From NCBI GenBank assembly GCA_046331465.1, contig JAXLQV010000001.1, positions 2,046,001 through 2,110,000 of the forward strand: a stretch of 64,000 bases of DNA. Direction: 5' to 3'. Positions 23,149 to 30,742 of this stretch are shown in pieces (position 1 is the stretch's first letter; each line of letters starts with the position of its first letter). The notes beneath the pieces are model-generated. The model did no database searches. It saw nothing but the letters and a program-made list of their open reading frames with translations, and was not told the origin of the DNA. This DNA comes from UBA5066 sp046331465 (GTDB lineage: Bacteria; Acidobacteriota; Thermoanaerobaculia; UBA5066). A program made the translations under genes and the position numbers.

Positions 23149-24359
23149 CTCTCGTCGAGGAGCGCGGCGAGGCGTTCGAGGATCCGGGCGGCGACGACGG
23201 CCTTGGCCGCCCTCGGGACCGGCACCGGCTCCGAATCGCCCGCGGTGAGGAGGAGCACTTCGTTCTCCTCGCTGTCGAAACCGATTCCCTTCTGCGAGAC
23301 GTCGTTCGCGACGAGCAGGTCGGCCCCCTTGTCGAGGAGCTTCTTCCGGGCGTTCCCCGCGAGGTCGTCGGTCTCGGCGGCGAAGGCGACGACGACCTGC
23401 CGCGGCGTCCTGACCTCGCGGACGGCGGCGAGGATGTCGGGGGCGAGCGCAAGTCGGATCTCGGGGATCCCTCCCGCCCTCTTGATCTTCTTCGGGGTGA
23501 ACGCCTCGGCCTGGAAGTCGGCCGGGGCGGCCGCCATCACGAGGGCGTCGGCCGTCGGGAGCTCCGCGAGGACCGCCTCGCGCATCTCGGCGGTCCGGTC
23601 GACCTTCACGAGCCTCACGTTCGGCGGCGGGTCGATGGAGACGGGCCCGCTGACGAGGATGACCTCCGCCCCCCGCTTCTCGGCTTCGCGCGCGAGGGAG
23701 TACCCCATGCGCCCGGAGCTGCGATTCGTCAGGAACCGCACCGGGTCGATCGGCTCGCGCGTCGGCCCGGCGGTGACGACGAGGCGTCGACCGACGAGGC
23801 TCCTCGACACGCGCGCGGCGCCGAGGACGGCGTCGACGATCCGGGAGGGCGGCGCCATCCGGCCCGGCCCGACGTCGCCGCAGGCGAGGTCCCCCGACTC
23901 CGGGTCGACGACGACGGCTCCTCGGCCCCGCAGGATCCGGAGGTTCTCCTGCGTGGCGGGGTGGGCCAGCATCCAGGTGTTCATCGCAGGCGCCACGACG
24001 ATCGCGCGGCGGTGCGCGAGCGCGTAGGTGGAGAGCGCCTCGTCGCCGATCCCGCGCGCCATCTTCGCGAGGACGTCCGCCGTCGCCGGGGCCACCGCGA
24101 GGACCTCGCCCCAGCGGGCGAGCTCGATGTGGTCGACGGCCCCGGACGCGGGGTCCCACAGGTCGGCGACGACCGGCGACTTCGAGAGGACGGAGAGCGT
24201 GAGCGGGGTGATGAAACGCTGCGCGGCCGGCGTCATCAGGACGCGCACCGACGCGCCGCGCTCCACCAGGAGCCGGACGATCTCGGCGGCCTTGTAGGCC
24301 GCGATCCCGCCGCTGACGCCGAGGAGGACGCGCGGGGCGGGTGAAGGGCCGCCGCTCAC
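23106..24359 (-). CDS. coaBC: bifunctional phosphopantothenoylcysteine decarboxylase / phosphopantothenate-cysteine ligase
   Basis: Two successive steps of coenzyme A synthesis. The 417-aa product has the N-terminal FMN-dependent CoaC domain (LLGVSGGIAAYKAAE, VAPAMNTWM and the catalytic-loop CGDVGPGRMA) and the C-terminal CoaB domain (from about 190, VTAGPTREPIDPVRFLTN, later KKLLDKGADLLVANDV). It follows rpoZ by 10 bases, as gmk-rpoZ-coaBC-priA is a widely conserved order. The GTG at 24359 is the start. The far end overlaps the udg gene by 43 bases. Confidence 0.95.
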   Translation of the reverse strand: MSGGPSPAPRVLLGVSGGIAAYKAAEIVRLLVERGASVRVLMTPAAQRFITPLTLSVLSKSPVVADLWDPASGAVDHIELARWGEVLAVAPATADVLAKMARGIGDEALSTYALAHRRAIVVAPAMNTWMLAHPATQENLRILRGRGAVVVDPESGDLACGDVGPGRMAPPSRIVDAVLGAARVSRSLVGRRLVVTAGPTREPIDPVRFLTNRSSGRMGYSLAREAEKRGAEVILVSGPVSIDPPPNVRLVKVDRTAEMREAVLAELPTADALVMAAAPADFQAEAFTPKKIKRAGGIPEIRLALAPDILAAVREVRTPRQVVVAFAAETDDLAGNARKKLLDKGADLLVANDVSQKGIGFDSEENEVLLLTAGDSEPVPVPRAAKAVVAARILERLAALLDERCPREPADPAATTR

Positions 24360-24369
24360 GCCGGGGCCG

Positions 24370-24645
24370 CTACGGGGTGATGAGCGGGAGGGGGTCGATC
24401 GCCTCGACCGGCGCGCCCTCGTCGAGCCCCTCCTCCATCTCGGACGGCCTGCGGCCGAGCTGCCACTTCACGAGGCCGCCGGCGACCTCGTCGAGCGCGA
24501 TTCGAGAGTACTTCGAGTGCTTCGTCTCCAGCTTCGGCCGGGCGCCGAGCATGAGCTGCTCGGCTCGCCGGGAGGCGATGTGGACGAGCCGGAACTTCGA
24601 CTCGATCTGGGGGCTGGGCGGGGTCGTCTCGGGAGATTCGGTCAT
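24370..24645 (-). CDS. rpoZ: RNA polymerase omega subunit
   Basis: Small subunit (91 aa) that chaperones beta-prime. The core pattern FRLVHIASRRAEQLMLGARP followed by IALDEVAGGLVKW is the omega fold. The N- and C-terminal tails are Pro/Glu-rich and not conserved. Position between gmk and coaBC supports the call. ATG with a GGAG-type sequence upstream. Confidence 0.9.
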   Translation of the reverse strand: MTESPETTPPSPQIESKFRLVHIASRRAEQLMLGARPKLETKHSKYSRIALDEVAGGLVKWQLGRRPSEMEEGLDEGAPVEAIDPLPLITP

Positions 24646-24696
24646 CGTTCTGGCTCCGGTTCCTGTTGATCTGTCGTGACTTGGGCCCGCGATTCG

Positions 24697-24713
24697 CCCC
24701 GCGTCACGCGGGG
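24697..24713 (-). terminator. small hairpin spanning the gmk stop codon
   Basis: CCCCGCG-TGA-CGCGGGG: a perfect 7-bp stem whose 3-base loop is the gmk TGA. No U tract follows, so it could slow ribosomes or protect the 3' end more than terminate transcription. It is between gmk and rpoZ. Confidence 0.3.
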
Positions 24714-25336
24714 AACGTCCTCAGGATGGCCTCCAGCCGTTCCTGCCGCCTCCGGCGGCTCGAGCGGCGGGCCACGACGATGGACCGCAACTCGTCCACC
24801 GCCGCGTCGAGGACGTCGTTGATTATTGCATAGTCGTACTCTCCGAACTCCCCCATCTCGCGGGCCGCCGCCTCGAGGCGCCGGGCGATCGACTCCGGGG
24901 AGTTGTGGCCCCGGTTCCGGAGGCGCGTCTCGAGCACCTCCCGGGAGGGGGGGAAGACGAAGACCTTCACGACGTCCGGCATCCGGGAGCGGACCTGTCG
25001 GGCCCCCTGGACGTCGATGTCGAGGAGGACGTCGATCCCGGCGGCGAGCCGTGCCTCGACCTCGCCGCGGGAGGTCCCGTAGTGGTTCCCGTCGTAGACC
25101 GCGTGCTCGAGAAAGCCGTCCCGGGCCGCCAGCGACTCGAACTCCTCGGTCGTCACGAAGAAGTACTCGCGGCCGTGGACCTCCCCGGGCCGTGGGGGCC
25201 GGGTCGTGTGCGACACCGAGAAGTGGATCGACCCGGCGAACGCGGGATCGGCCAGGATCCGGCGGATGAGCGTCGTCTTCCCCGCGCCGGAGGGGGACGA
25301 GACGATGAAGAGGTCGCCTGCGGGTCTCACGCTCAC
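24704..25336 (-). CDS. gmk: guanylate kinase
   Basis: Phosphorylates GMP to GDP with ATP. The 210-aa product has the P-loop SSPSGAGKTT at about 13-22, the GMP-binding stretch SVSHTTRPPRPGE, the GREYFFV motif, and LLDIDVQGARQV. The GTG at 25336 overlaps the yicC stop (GTGA), the conserved yicC-gmk-rpoZ order. A second in-frame GTG two codons later is a possible start. The basic tail ARRSSRRRRQER is unusual but short. Confidence 0.95.
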   Translation of the reverse strand: MSVRPAGDLFIVSSPSGAGKTTLIRRILADPAFAGSIHFSVSHTTRPPRPGEVHGREYFFVTTEEFESLAARDGFLEHAVYDGNHYGTSRGEVEARLAAGIDVLLDIDVQGARQVRSRMPDVVKVFVFPPSREVLETRLRNRGHNSPESIARRLEAAAREMGEFGEYDYAIINDVLDAAVDELRSIVVARRSSRRRRQERLEAILRTFPA

Positions 25337-26202
25337 TCCACGTTCTGGATCTGTTCCTTGAGCGCCTCCACGTCCGACTTCAGGTCGAGGAGGACGCGCG
25401 TCAGGGGGAGCTCGCGGGCCTTCTGGCTCGAGGTGTTCGCCTCGCGCTGGAGCTCCTGGGAGAGGACGTCGAGGCGTTTCCCCGAGGCCGCTCCGCCGGA
25501 CATCAGCCTTCGCGCCTCGACGAGGTGGGCCCGGAAGCGGTCGATCTCCTCGGTGATGTCGGCGCGGTCGGCGAGGAGCGCCACCTCCTGCGCGAGGCGG
25601 GCCTCGTCGAGCGGGACGGACGCGGCGAGCTTCGCGACGCGCTCGCGGAGCTGCGCGAGGAGCCTCTCGCCGAGACCCTCCCGGGCCTCGTCCACCCGGG
25701 CGATCCCGGCCTCGAGCCGGTCGAGGATCGCTCCCAGGGCGCTTCTCAGCGCCTCCCCCTCGCGGCTCCGCGAGGCGTCGAAGTCCGCGAGGGCCGTCCC
25801 CGCGGTCTCGAGGATCGCCGCTCCGAGCGACTCCCCCGCCTCGTCCTCGCCGACCCGGACGACACCCGGGAGCGACAGGAGGTCCCGTGCGGTCAGCTCC
25901 GGGGGAAGGCCGTTCGCCTCCGAGAGCCGCCGCCACTCGTCCACGTAGCGCCCCGCCGTCGCCCCGTCGAGGGAGACGGCCCCCCCCGCCGGCCGCGCGA
26001 CGCGGACGGAGAGGTCGACGTGCCCGCGCGCCACGGCCTGCGAGACGAGCTTGCGGAGCGGCGCCTCGAGGGCGCCGAGGTCGTCCCTCATCTTGAGCGA
26101 GAGGTCGAGGAAGCGGTGGTTCACGCTCCGGACGGTGATCGAGAGCTGCGTCCCGTCCGGGAGGGATGCCTGGGCGCGGCCGAATCCGGTCATCGACTTC
26201 AA
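25333..26202 (-). CDS. YicC family endoribonuclease-like stress protein
   Basis: YicC family protein (289 aa). E. coli YicC has been reported to act on RNA (RyhB turnover). The N-terminal signature KSMTGFGRA is followed by SVNHRFLDLSLKMRDDL, and the C-terminal DUF1732 region contains ITEEIDRFRAHL and QELQREANTSSQKA. I chose TTG at 26202 because it gives the family start MKSMTGFG, makes a TTGA overlap with msbA and has GAGGAG upstream. An ATG three codons later is the alternative. Confidence 0.9.
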   Translation of the reverse strand: MKSMTGFGRAQASLPDGTQLSITVRSVNHRFLDLSLKMRDDLGALEAPLRKLVSQAVARGHVDLSVRVARPAGGAVSLDGATAGRYVDEWRRLSEANGLPPELTARDLLSLPGVVRVGEDEAGESLGAAILETAGTALADFDASRSREGEALRSALGAILDRLEAGIARVDEAREGLGERLLAQLRERVAKLAASVPLDEARLAQEVALLADRADITEEIDRFRAHLVEARRLMSGGAASGKRLDVLSQELQREANTSSQKARELPLTRVLLDLKSDVEALKEQIQNVE

Positions 26203-28088
26203 GGGCTCTTCTCCTCTTCGAAGGCGGCGAGGTCGTGGAGCCGGCGGTAGACGCCGCCGAGCGCGAGGAGGTCGGCGTGACGCCCCCGCTCGACGATCCG
26301 TCCGCCGTCGAGGACGACGATCATGTCCGCCCGGCGGACGGTGGAGAGGCGGTGGGCGATGACGAGCGTGGTCCGCCCCGCCATCAGGCGCTCGAGGGCG
26401 TCCTGCACGGCCCGCTCGCTCTCGGTGTCGAGGGCCGAGGTCGCCTCGTCGAGGATCAGGATCGGCGGGTCCTTCAGGAGCGCGCGGGCGATCGCGAGCC
26501 TCTGCCGCTGCCCGCCCGAGAGGCGGCCCCCGGCCTCGCCGACGCGGGTCTCGAGCCCCTTCGGCAGCGCGTCGACGAACGCCTCCGCGTTCGCGGCCGA
26601 GAGCGCGGCGCGCACCTTCTCCTCGGGGATGCCGTCGCGCCCGTAGGCGACGTTCCGCCGGACCGTGTCGTCGAAGAGGACGACTTCCTGGGTGACGAGC
26701 GCCATCGAGGCGCGGAGCGACGCGAGCGTCACTTCGCGGACGTCGACGCCGTCGAGCGAGATCCGCCCCGCCGTCACGTCCATGAACCGCGGCAGGAGGT
26801 TCGCGAGCGTCGTCTTGCCGGCTCCCGAGGGCCCGACGACGGCCGTCACCGACCCGCGCGGGAGGACGAGGTCGACGCCCGAGAGGACGTCGGGGCCCGA
26901 GGGGTAGGCGAAGGAGACCCCTTCGAAGCGGACCTCGCGCTCGAACGGGCCGAGCGGCGTCGCGCCCGGCCGGTCGACGACGAGGACCGGGGCGTCGAGG
27001 ACCTCGAAGAGACGCCGCGCCGAGGCGAGCGCCTGCTGGAGCGCGAGGTTGATCCGGGTCGCGCGCTTGAACGGCTGGTACATCATCACCAGCCCGACGC
27101 CGAACGAGATGAAGGCCCCGAGCGTCATCGTCCCCGCCGCGATCTTCCGGCCGGCGTAGCCGAAGAGGACGAGGAACGCGAGCACCGAGGCGGTCTCGAC
27201 GAGCGGAGACGAGAGCGCCATCACGCCCGCCCCCTTCCGGAGGAGGCGGAACGTCCTCTCGTTCACCTCGCCGAAGCGCTCCACCTCGTACCTCTCGGCC
27301 CCGTAGGCCTGGACGACGCGGTGGCCGCGGAGCGTCTCCGAGAGGACGCCCGTCAGGTCTCCCATCCGCTCGCGCCCCGCCTTCGAGATCCGCCGGAGGC
27401 GGTTCGCGATGAGGACCACGGGGACGACGATCGCCGGGGCCACGACGAGGGCGACGAGCGTCAGCTCGGGCGAGCGAGAGACGACGAGGACGGAGAGGCC
27501 CGCGAGCGTCGCGATGGACTGGACGAGGTCGGCGAGGTCGGTCCCGAAGAGGCTCTGGATGCGGTCGACGTCCCCCGTCACGCGCGAGATCAGGTCCCCC
27601 GACGGGTTCCTCGCGTGGAAGTCGCCCGACTGGCCGAGGAGGCGCTCGTAGACGAGGGACCGAACGTCCCGGACGAAGGCGAGGCCCACGGCGTTGAAGC
27701 GGTACTCGGCCGCGAACGCGCAGACGTTCTTCAGGAGGAAGGCGAGGAGGAGGAGGATCGGCAGGACGACGACGCGGTTCGCGTCGGTCACCCCGACCAC
27801 GTCCTCGACCTTCGCGAGCCCCCCGTCGAGCCACCGGATGACCGCCGTCTTCCGCACCGCCTCGCCCGCGCCGAGGGCCTTCCCCAGGGTCCGCGCGGCG
27901 GGATCGGCCGCGAGCTGCTGCTTCACCGCGTTCGTCTGGCCCGGGGTCAGGACCTGGTCGAAGAGCGGCCCGAAGAGGTAGGCGACGAGCGTCGTGAAGA
28001 GGGCGACGCCGATCATCGCGAGGACCGCGACGAGGGCGGCCCTCGCGTGCGGTCGGAAGAGCCGCGCGAGGCGCGCGAAGTCCTTCAC
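26199..28088 (-). CDS. msbA: ABC transporter, MsbA-type lipid A exporter
   Basis: Half-transporter with fused membrane and ATPase domains (629 aa) that flips core-lipid A across the inner membrane. Membrane segments span about 20-340. The loop after the first segment is longer than usual (about 45-100). The nucleotide-binding domain has Walker A GPSGAGKTT, signature LSGGQRQRLAIARAL, Walker B ILILDEATSALD and a H-loop IAHRLST. Overlaps with lpxB upstream (GTGA) and yicC downstream support an LPS role. Drug or other lipid export cannot be excluded from sequence alone. Confidence 0.87.
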   Translation of the reverse strand: MKDFARLARLFRPHARAALVAVLAMIGVALFTTLVAYLFGPLFDQVLTPGQTNAVKQQLAADPAARTLGKALGAGEAVRKTAVIRWLDGGLAKVEDVVGVTDANRVVVLPILLLLAFLLKNVCAFAAEYRFNAVGLAFVRDVRSLVYERLLGQSGDFHARNPSGDLISRVTGDVDRIQSLFGTDLADLVQSIATLAGLSVLVVSRSPELTLVALVVAPAIVVPVVLIANRLRRISKAGRERMGDLTGVLSETLRGHRVVQAYGAERYEVERFGEVNERTFRLLRKGAGVMALSSPLVETASVLAFLVLFGYAGRKIAAGTMTLGAFISFGVGLVMMYQPFKRATRINLALQQALASARRLFEVLDAPVLVVDRPGATPLGPFEREVRFEGVSFAYPSGPDVLSGVDLVLPRGSVTAVVGPSGAGKTTLANLLPRFMDVTAGRISLDGVDVREVTLASLRASMALVTQEVVLFDDTVRRNVAYGRDGIPEEKVRAALSAANAEAFVDALPKGLETRVGEAGGRLSGGQRQRLAIARALLKDPPILILDEATSALDTESERAVQDALERLMAGRTTLVIAHRLSTVRRADMIVVLDGGRIVERGRHADLLALGGVYRRLHDLAAFEEEKSP

Positions 28089-29230
28089 GCGGTCCCCTTT
28101 CCGAGGAGCGCGAGGAGCGCCTCGGCCGTCCTCGCCGGCGCGCCGGGCGGTCCGAGCTCCTCCTTCCCGAGCGCGAGCCGGCGGCGCGCCTCGGCCGCGC
28201 GGGCCGGCTCCGAGAGGAAGCGCTCCACCTCGGCGGCGACGCGCTCCGGCGTCGCGTCGCCCTGGATCAGCTCGGGAACGGACTGCGAGCCGTCGCCCGG
28301 GTCGGAGAGGATGTTCGCCATCGCCACGTTCGGGACCCTGATGAGCAGCTTGCCGAGGAGGTAGCTGATCGTCGCGACACGATAGACCACGACCATCGGG
28401 ATGCCGGCGAGGAGCCCCTCGACCGTCGCCGTGCCGGAGGCGACGACGAGGACGTCCGAGGCCGAGAGGAGCGAGAGGTGCGGTCCCGAGACGACCGTCC
28501 ACCCCGCGAGCGCGTCGCCCGCCGCCTCGCGGAGGAGCTCCTCGGAGACGGAGTCGGCCCGGACGAGGACGACGTCGAGGTCGCCCCGCCGGGCCGCGAG
28601 GAGCGCCACCGCGTCCCGGAGGAGCGGCAGCAGCTTGCGGATCTCGCCCTTCCGGGAGCCGGGCATCAGGACGACGCGGCGGCGCCCCGCGGGCGGCGCG
28701 GGCGCGGGAACGGCGAGCTCGCGCTCCGCCTCGTCGACGAGCGGGTGCCCGACCCAGGTCACGCGCTCCCCGAGTCCGCGGGCGTCGTACCACCGCTTCT
28801 CGAAGCGGAAGAGCGTCAGGATCCCGCGCCCGAGCCGCGCGAGCTTCCTCGCGCGGCCGCTCCGCCAGGCCCAGACCTGCGGCGACACGTAGAAGACGAC
28901 CGGGATCCCCGCCTTCGCGAGGCGCCGGGCGAGCGGCAGGTGGAAGTCGGGAGAGTCGACGAGGACGGCGGCGTCGACCCGTTCCGCGGCCGCGGCCTCC
29001 GTGAGCTGCCGGAGGAGCCTCCGCGCGAGGCGGATCTTCGAGAGCGCCTCGACGACGCCGATGATCGCGAGGTCCTTCTGGTGTGCGAGGAGCCGCATGC
29101 CCCCGGCGGCGCAGCGGTCGCCGCCGAGGCCGACGACGTCGAGCGTCCCCACGCGCTCCTTCAGGGCCGCCAGCAGCGCGGCGCCGTGCTGGTCTCCCGA
29201 GACCTCGCCGGCCGAGAGGAGGAGCCGCAC
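28085..29230 (-). CDS. lpxB: lipid-A-disaccharide synthase
   Basis: GT19 glycosyltransferase joining UDP-diacylglucosamine and lipid X. The 381-aa product starts RLLLSAGEVSGDQHGAAL, the typical N-terminal signature, and has VVFYVSPQVWAWRSGRARKL and a VASGTATVEGLL motif near the donor site. GTG at 29230. The stop overlaps msbA by 4 bases, so disaccharide synthesis and flipping are cotranslated. Other lpx genes are outside the window. Confidence 0.95.
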   Translation of the reverse strand: MRLLLSAGEVSGDQHGAALLAALKERVGTLDVVGLGGDRCAAGGMRLLAHQKDLAIIGVVEALSKIRLARRLLRQLTEAAAAERVDAAVLVDSPDFHLPLARRLAKAGIPVVFYVSPQVWAWRSGRARKLARLGRGILTLFRFEKRWYDARGLGERVTWVGHPLVDEAERELAVPAPAPPAGRRRVVLMPGSRKGEIRKLLPLLRDAVALLAARRGDLDVVLVRADSVSEELLREAAGDALAGWTVVSGPHLSLLSASDVLVVASGTATVEGLLAGIPMVVVYRVATISYLLGKLLIRVPNVAMANILSDPGDGSQSVPELIQGDATPERVAAEVERFLSEPARAAEARRRLALGKEELGPPGAPARTAEALLALLGKGTA

Positions 29231-29234
29231 GGCC

Positions 29235-29426
29235 TCACCGCCCCCCGACGAGCGACATCGCCCACGCGACGGCGATCGAGCCGCCGACGATCGCCGCCCA
29301 CATCCGCGCGAAGAAGCGGCGGCGCGCCGCCGCCTCGTCGCGCCAGAGGAGGGCGAAGAACGCGGAGAGGATCGTCGCGAGGAGGACGAGGTGGAAGAGG
29401 TGGTCTTCGGGGAGGAGTCCCTTCAC
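29235..29426 (-). CDS. small membrane protein, two predicted segments
   Basis: A 63-aa hydrophobic protein: one segment at about 9-27 (LFHLVLLATILSAFFALLW), a basic loop (AAARRRFFARMW) and a second segment at about 43-60. No family recognised. The GTG start overlaps the stop of the next membrane protein gene by 4 bases and its stop is 4 bases before lpxB, so it is firmly inside the lpxB operon. The tight coupling is the main reason to accept it as real. Confidence 0.6.
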   Translation of the reverse strand: MKGLLPEDHLFHLVLLATILSAFFALLWRDEAAARRRFFARMWAAIVGGSIAVAWAMSLVGGR

Positions 29427-29809
29427 GGCTTCGTCTCCCCCGCGACGTCCCAGGCGTCGAACGCGAGGAGGAGGTTCAGGACTCCCGCCACGATGAGGTA
29501 CGTCGTCGCGACCTCGTAGGAGCGCGAGAGCGGGTCGCCCGCGCCGAGCCCGGCCGCCCGGGCGAGGAGGCTCGGGAGGACGACGCCGTTCGTGGCGACC
29601 GTCGTCAGGACGGCCCCGGCGCTCCCTCCGGAGAGAGAGCCGAGCGTGCCGCCGAGCCCGAGGCCCACGGCGAACGCCGTCCCGACGAGGAGGAGGTAGG
29701 CGAGTCCCCGGGCGCGCCTGCCGGCCCAGGCATGGCCGAGCCCCGGCACGAGGAGGGCGAGGAGCACCGCGAGGAGACGGGAGGCGGTGGGCCTCGGCGG
29801 GCGCGTCAG
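29423..29809 (-). CDS. membrane protein with PGLGH motif, probable CTG start
   Basis: Hydrophobic protein with about four segments; the first contains VPGLGHAWAGRRARGLAYLLL, resembling small bacterial membrane proteins whose first helix has a PGLGH or PGxGQ motif near a conserved Gly/Arg loop. Which named family it belongs to I cannot say. No ATG, GTG or TTG lies between the HIT stop and the first helix. A CTG at 29809 would form a CTGA overlap matching the junction style of its neighbours, giving 128 aa. A start further upstream inside the HIT gene is the alternative. Confidence 0.6.
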   Translation of the reverse strand: MTRPPRPTASRLLAVLLALLVPGLGHAWAGRRARGLAYLLLVGTAFAVGLGLGGTLGSLSGGSAGAVLTTVATNGVVLPSLLARAAGLGAGDPLSRSYEVATTYLIVAGVLNLLLAFDAWDVAGETKP

Positions 29810-30309
29810 GGGGCCCCCTCCGGCGTGCCGAGGCGCGCGCGGAGCCGGCGGTAGGTCACGCCGAGGTCCTCCGGGACGACGCGGGTCCCTCCGAGGACCG
29901 TCATGAAGCTCGTGTCGCCGTCCCAGCGGGGAACGAGGTGCAGGTGGAGGTGGCCCGGGACCCCGGCCCCCGCGCACTTGCCGAGGTTCAGGCCCGCGTT
30001 GAAGCCGTGCGGCGCGTACTCGGCGAGGAGCGCCCCCTCGAGCCGGGCCGCGATCTCCATCAGCTCTCCCCTCTCGCCGGGCGTCAGCTCGCGGAGCGTC
30101 GCGTGGTGGGCGTACGGGGCGACCATGACGTGCCCGTTCGAGTACGGGAAGCGGTTCAGGACGGCGAACGCGTGCCGGCCCCTCTCGACGATCAGGGCCT
30201 CGGCGTCGCCGAGGCCCGCGAGGTCACAGAACAGGCAACCGGAGGAGCCGGCGGGCGAAGGGCCCGTCAGGTACGCCATCCGCCACGGCGTGTAGAGGAC
30301 GTCGTTCAT
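29806..30309 (-). CDS. HIT domain nucleotide hydrolase/phosphorylase-like protein
   Basis: A 167-aa histidine-triad protein. The catalytic motif HLHLHLV is near residues 121-127, preceded by NLGKCAGAGVPGHL. An N-terminal CLFCDL dicysteine is typical of the Ap4A phosphorylase/HIT subgroup in which a CxxC pairs with downstream histidines to bind zinc. The exact substrate (Ap4A, AMP-lysine or other) is not set by sequence. The ATG overlaps the stop of the HU-family gene (ATGA). Confidence 0.87.
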   Translation of the reverse strand: MNDVLYTPWRMAYLTGPSPAGSSGCLFCDLAGLGDAEALIVERGRHAFAVLNRFPYSNGHVMVAPYAHHATLRELTPGERGELMEIAARLEGALLAEYAPHGFNAGLNLGKCAGAGVPGHLHLHLVPRWDGDTSFMTVLGGTRVVPEDLGVTYRRLRARLGTPEGAP

Positions 30310-30680
30310 CCCTCCGGGCGCGCCGAGACCGCCGGCGCGGCCGCCTCGGTCGCGGGAGCCTCCACGTTGATCAGCTCCTTCAGCTTCTTCCCCGGCTTGA
30401 AGTAGGGGACGAGCTTCGGCGGCACGTGGACCTTCACCCCGCTCTTCTTCGGGTTCCGCGCGACGCGCGCGCCGCGCTGGCGGAGCTTGAAGCTCCCGAA
30501 CCCGCGGAGCTCGATCTTCTGGCCCGCGCGGAGGGAGGCGATGATCCCCTGGAAGACCGACTCGACGACCGCCTCGGCCTGTTTCTTCGTCAGCTCGGCC
30601 GCACGAGCGACCTCTTCCACGAGGTCGGCCTTCGTGGTCGTCTCATCAGCCCGGCTGACGCCCTGGGTGTCGCGTTCCAT
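30306..30680 (-). CDS. HU/IHF family DNA-binding protein
   Basis: Nucleoid-associated DNA-bending protein of 124 aa. The core is about 15-105: TKADLVEEVARAAELTKKQA, then ELRGFGSFKLRQRGARVARN, where the last stretch corresponds to the DNA-binding arm (canonical GRNP is ARNP here). Location directly after rpsA matches IHF-beta (ihfB/himD) in many diderms. A 25-residue Ala/Glu/Val-rich tail is extra. ATG with GGAGGAG. Two hairpins separate it from rpsA, so its level may be set independently of S1. Confidence 0.9.
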   Translation of the reverse strand: MERDTQGVSRADETTTKADLVEEVARAAELTKKQAEAVVESVFQGIIASLRAGQKIELRGFGSFKLRQRGARVARNPKKSGVKVHVPPKLVPYFKPGKKLKELINVEAPATEAAAPAVSARPEG

Positions 30681-30693
30681 CTCCTCCCCCCGG

Positions 30694-30720
30694 GGGGAGC
30701 GCCGCTGGACGGCGCTCCCC
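30694..30720 (-). terminator. perfect 11-bp hairpin between rpsA and the HU/IHF gene
   Basis: GGGGAGCGCCG and CGGCGCTCCCC pair fully around a 5-base loop. On the minus strand it lies 20 bases after the rpsA stop and just before the GGAGGAG of the HU/IHF gene, so it is the 3' hairpin of rpsA or an attenuator. No U tract follows. Confidence 0.5.
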
Positions 30721-30722
30721 GC

Positions 30723-30742
30723 GACGCCTCCTCGCAGGCGTC
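30723..30742 (-). repeat. second hairpin at the rpsA stop codon
   Basis: GACGCCT and AGGCGTC form a 7-bp stem with a 6-base loop, overlapping the last bases of the rpsA TGA. It stands in tandem with the 11-bp hairpin. Confidence 0.4.
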
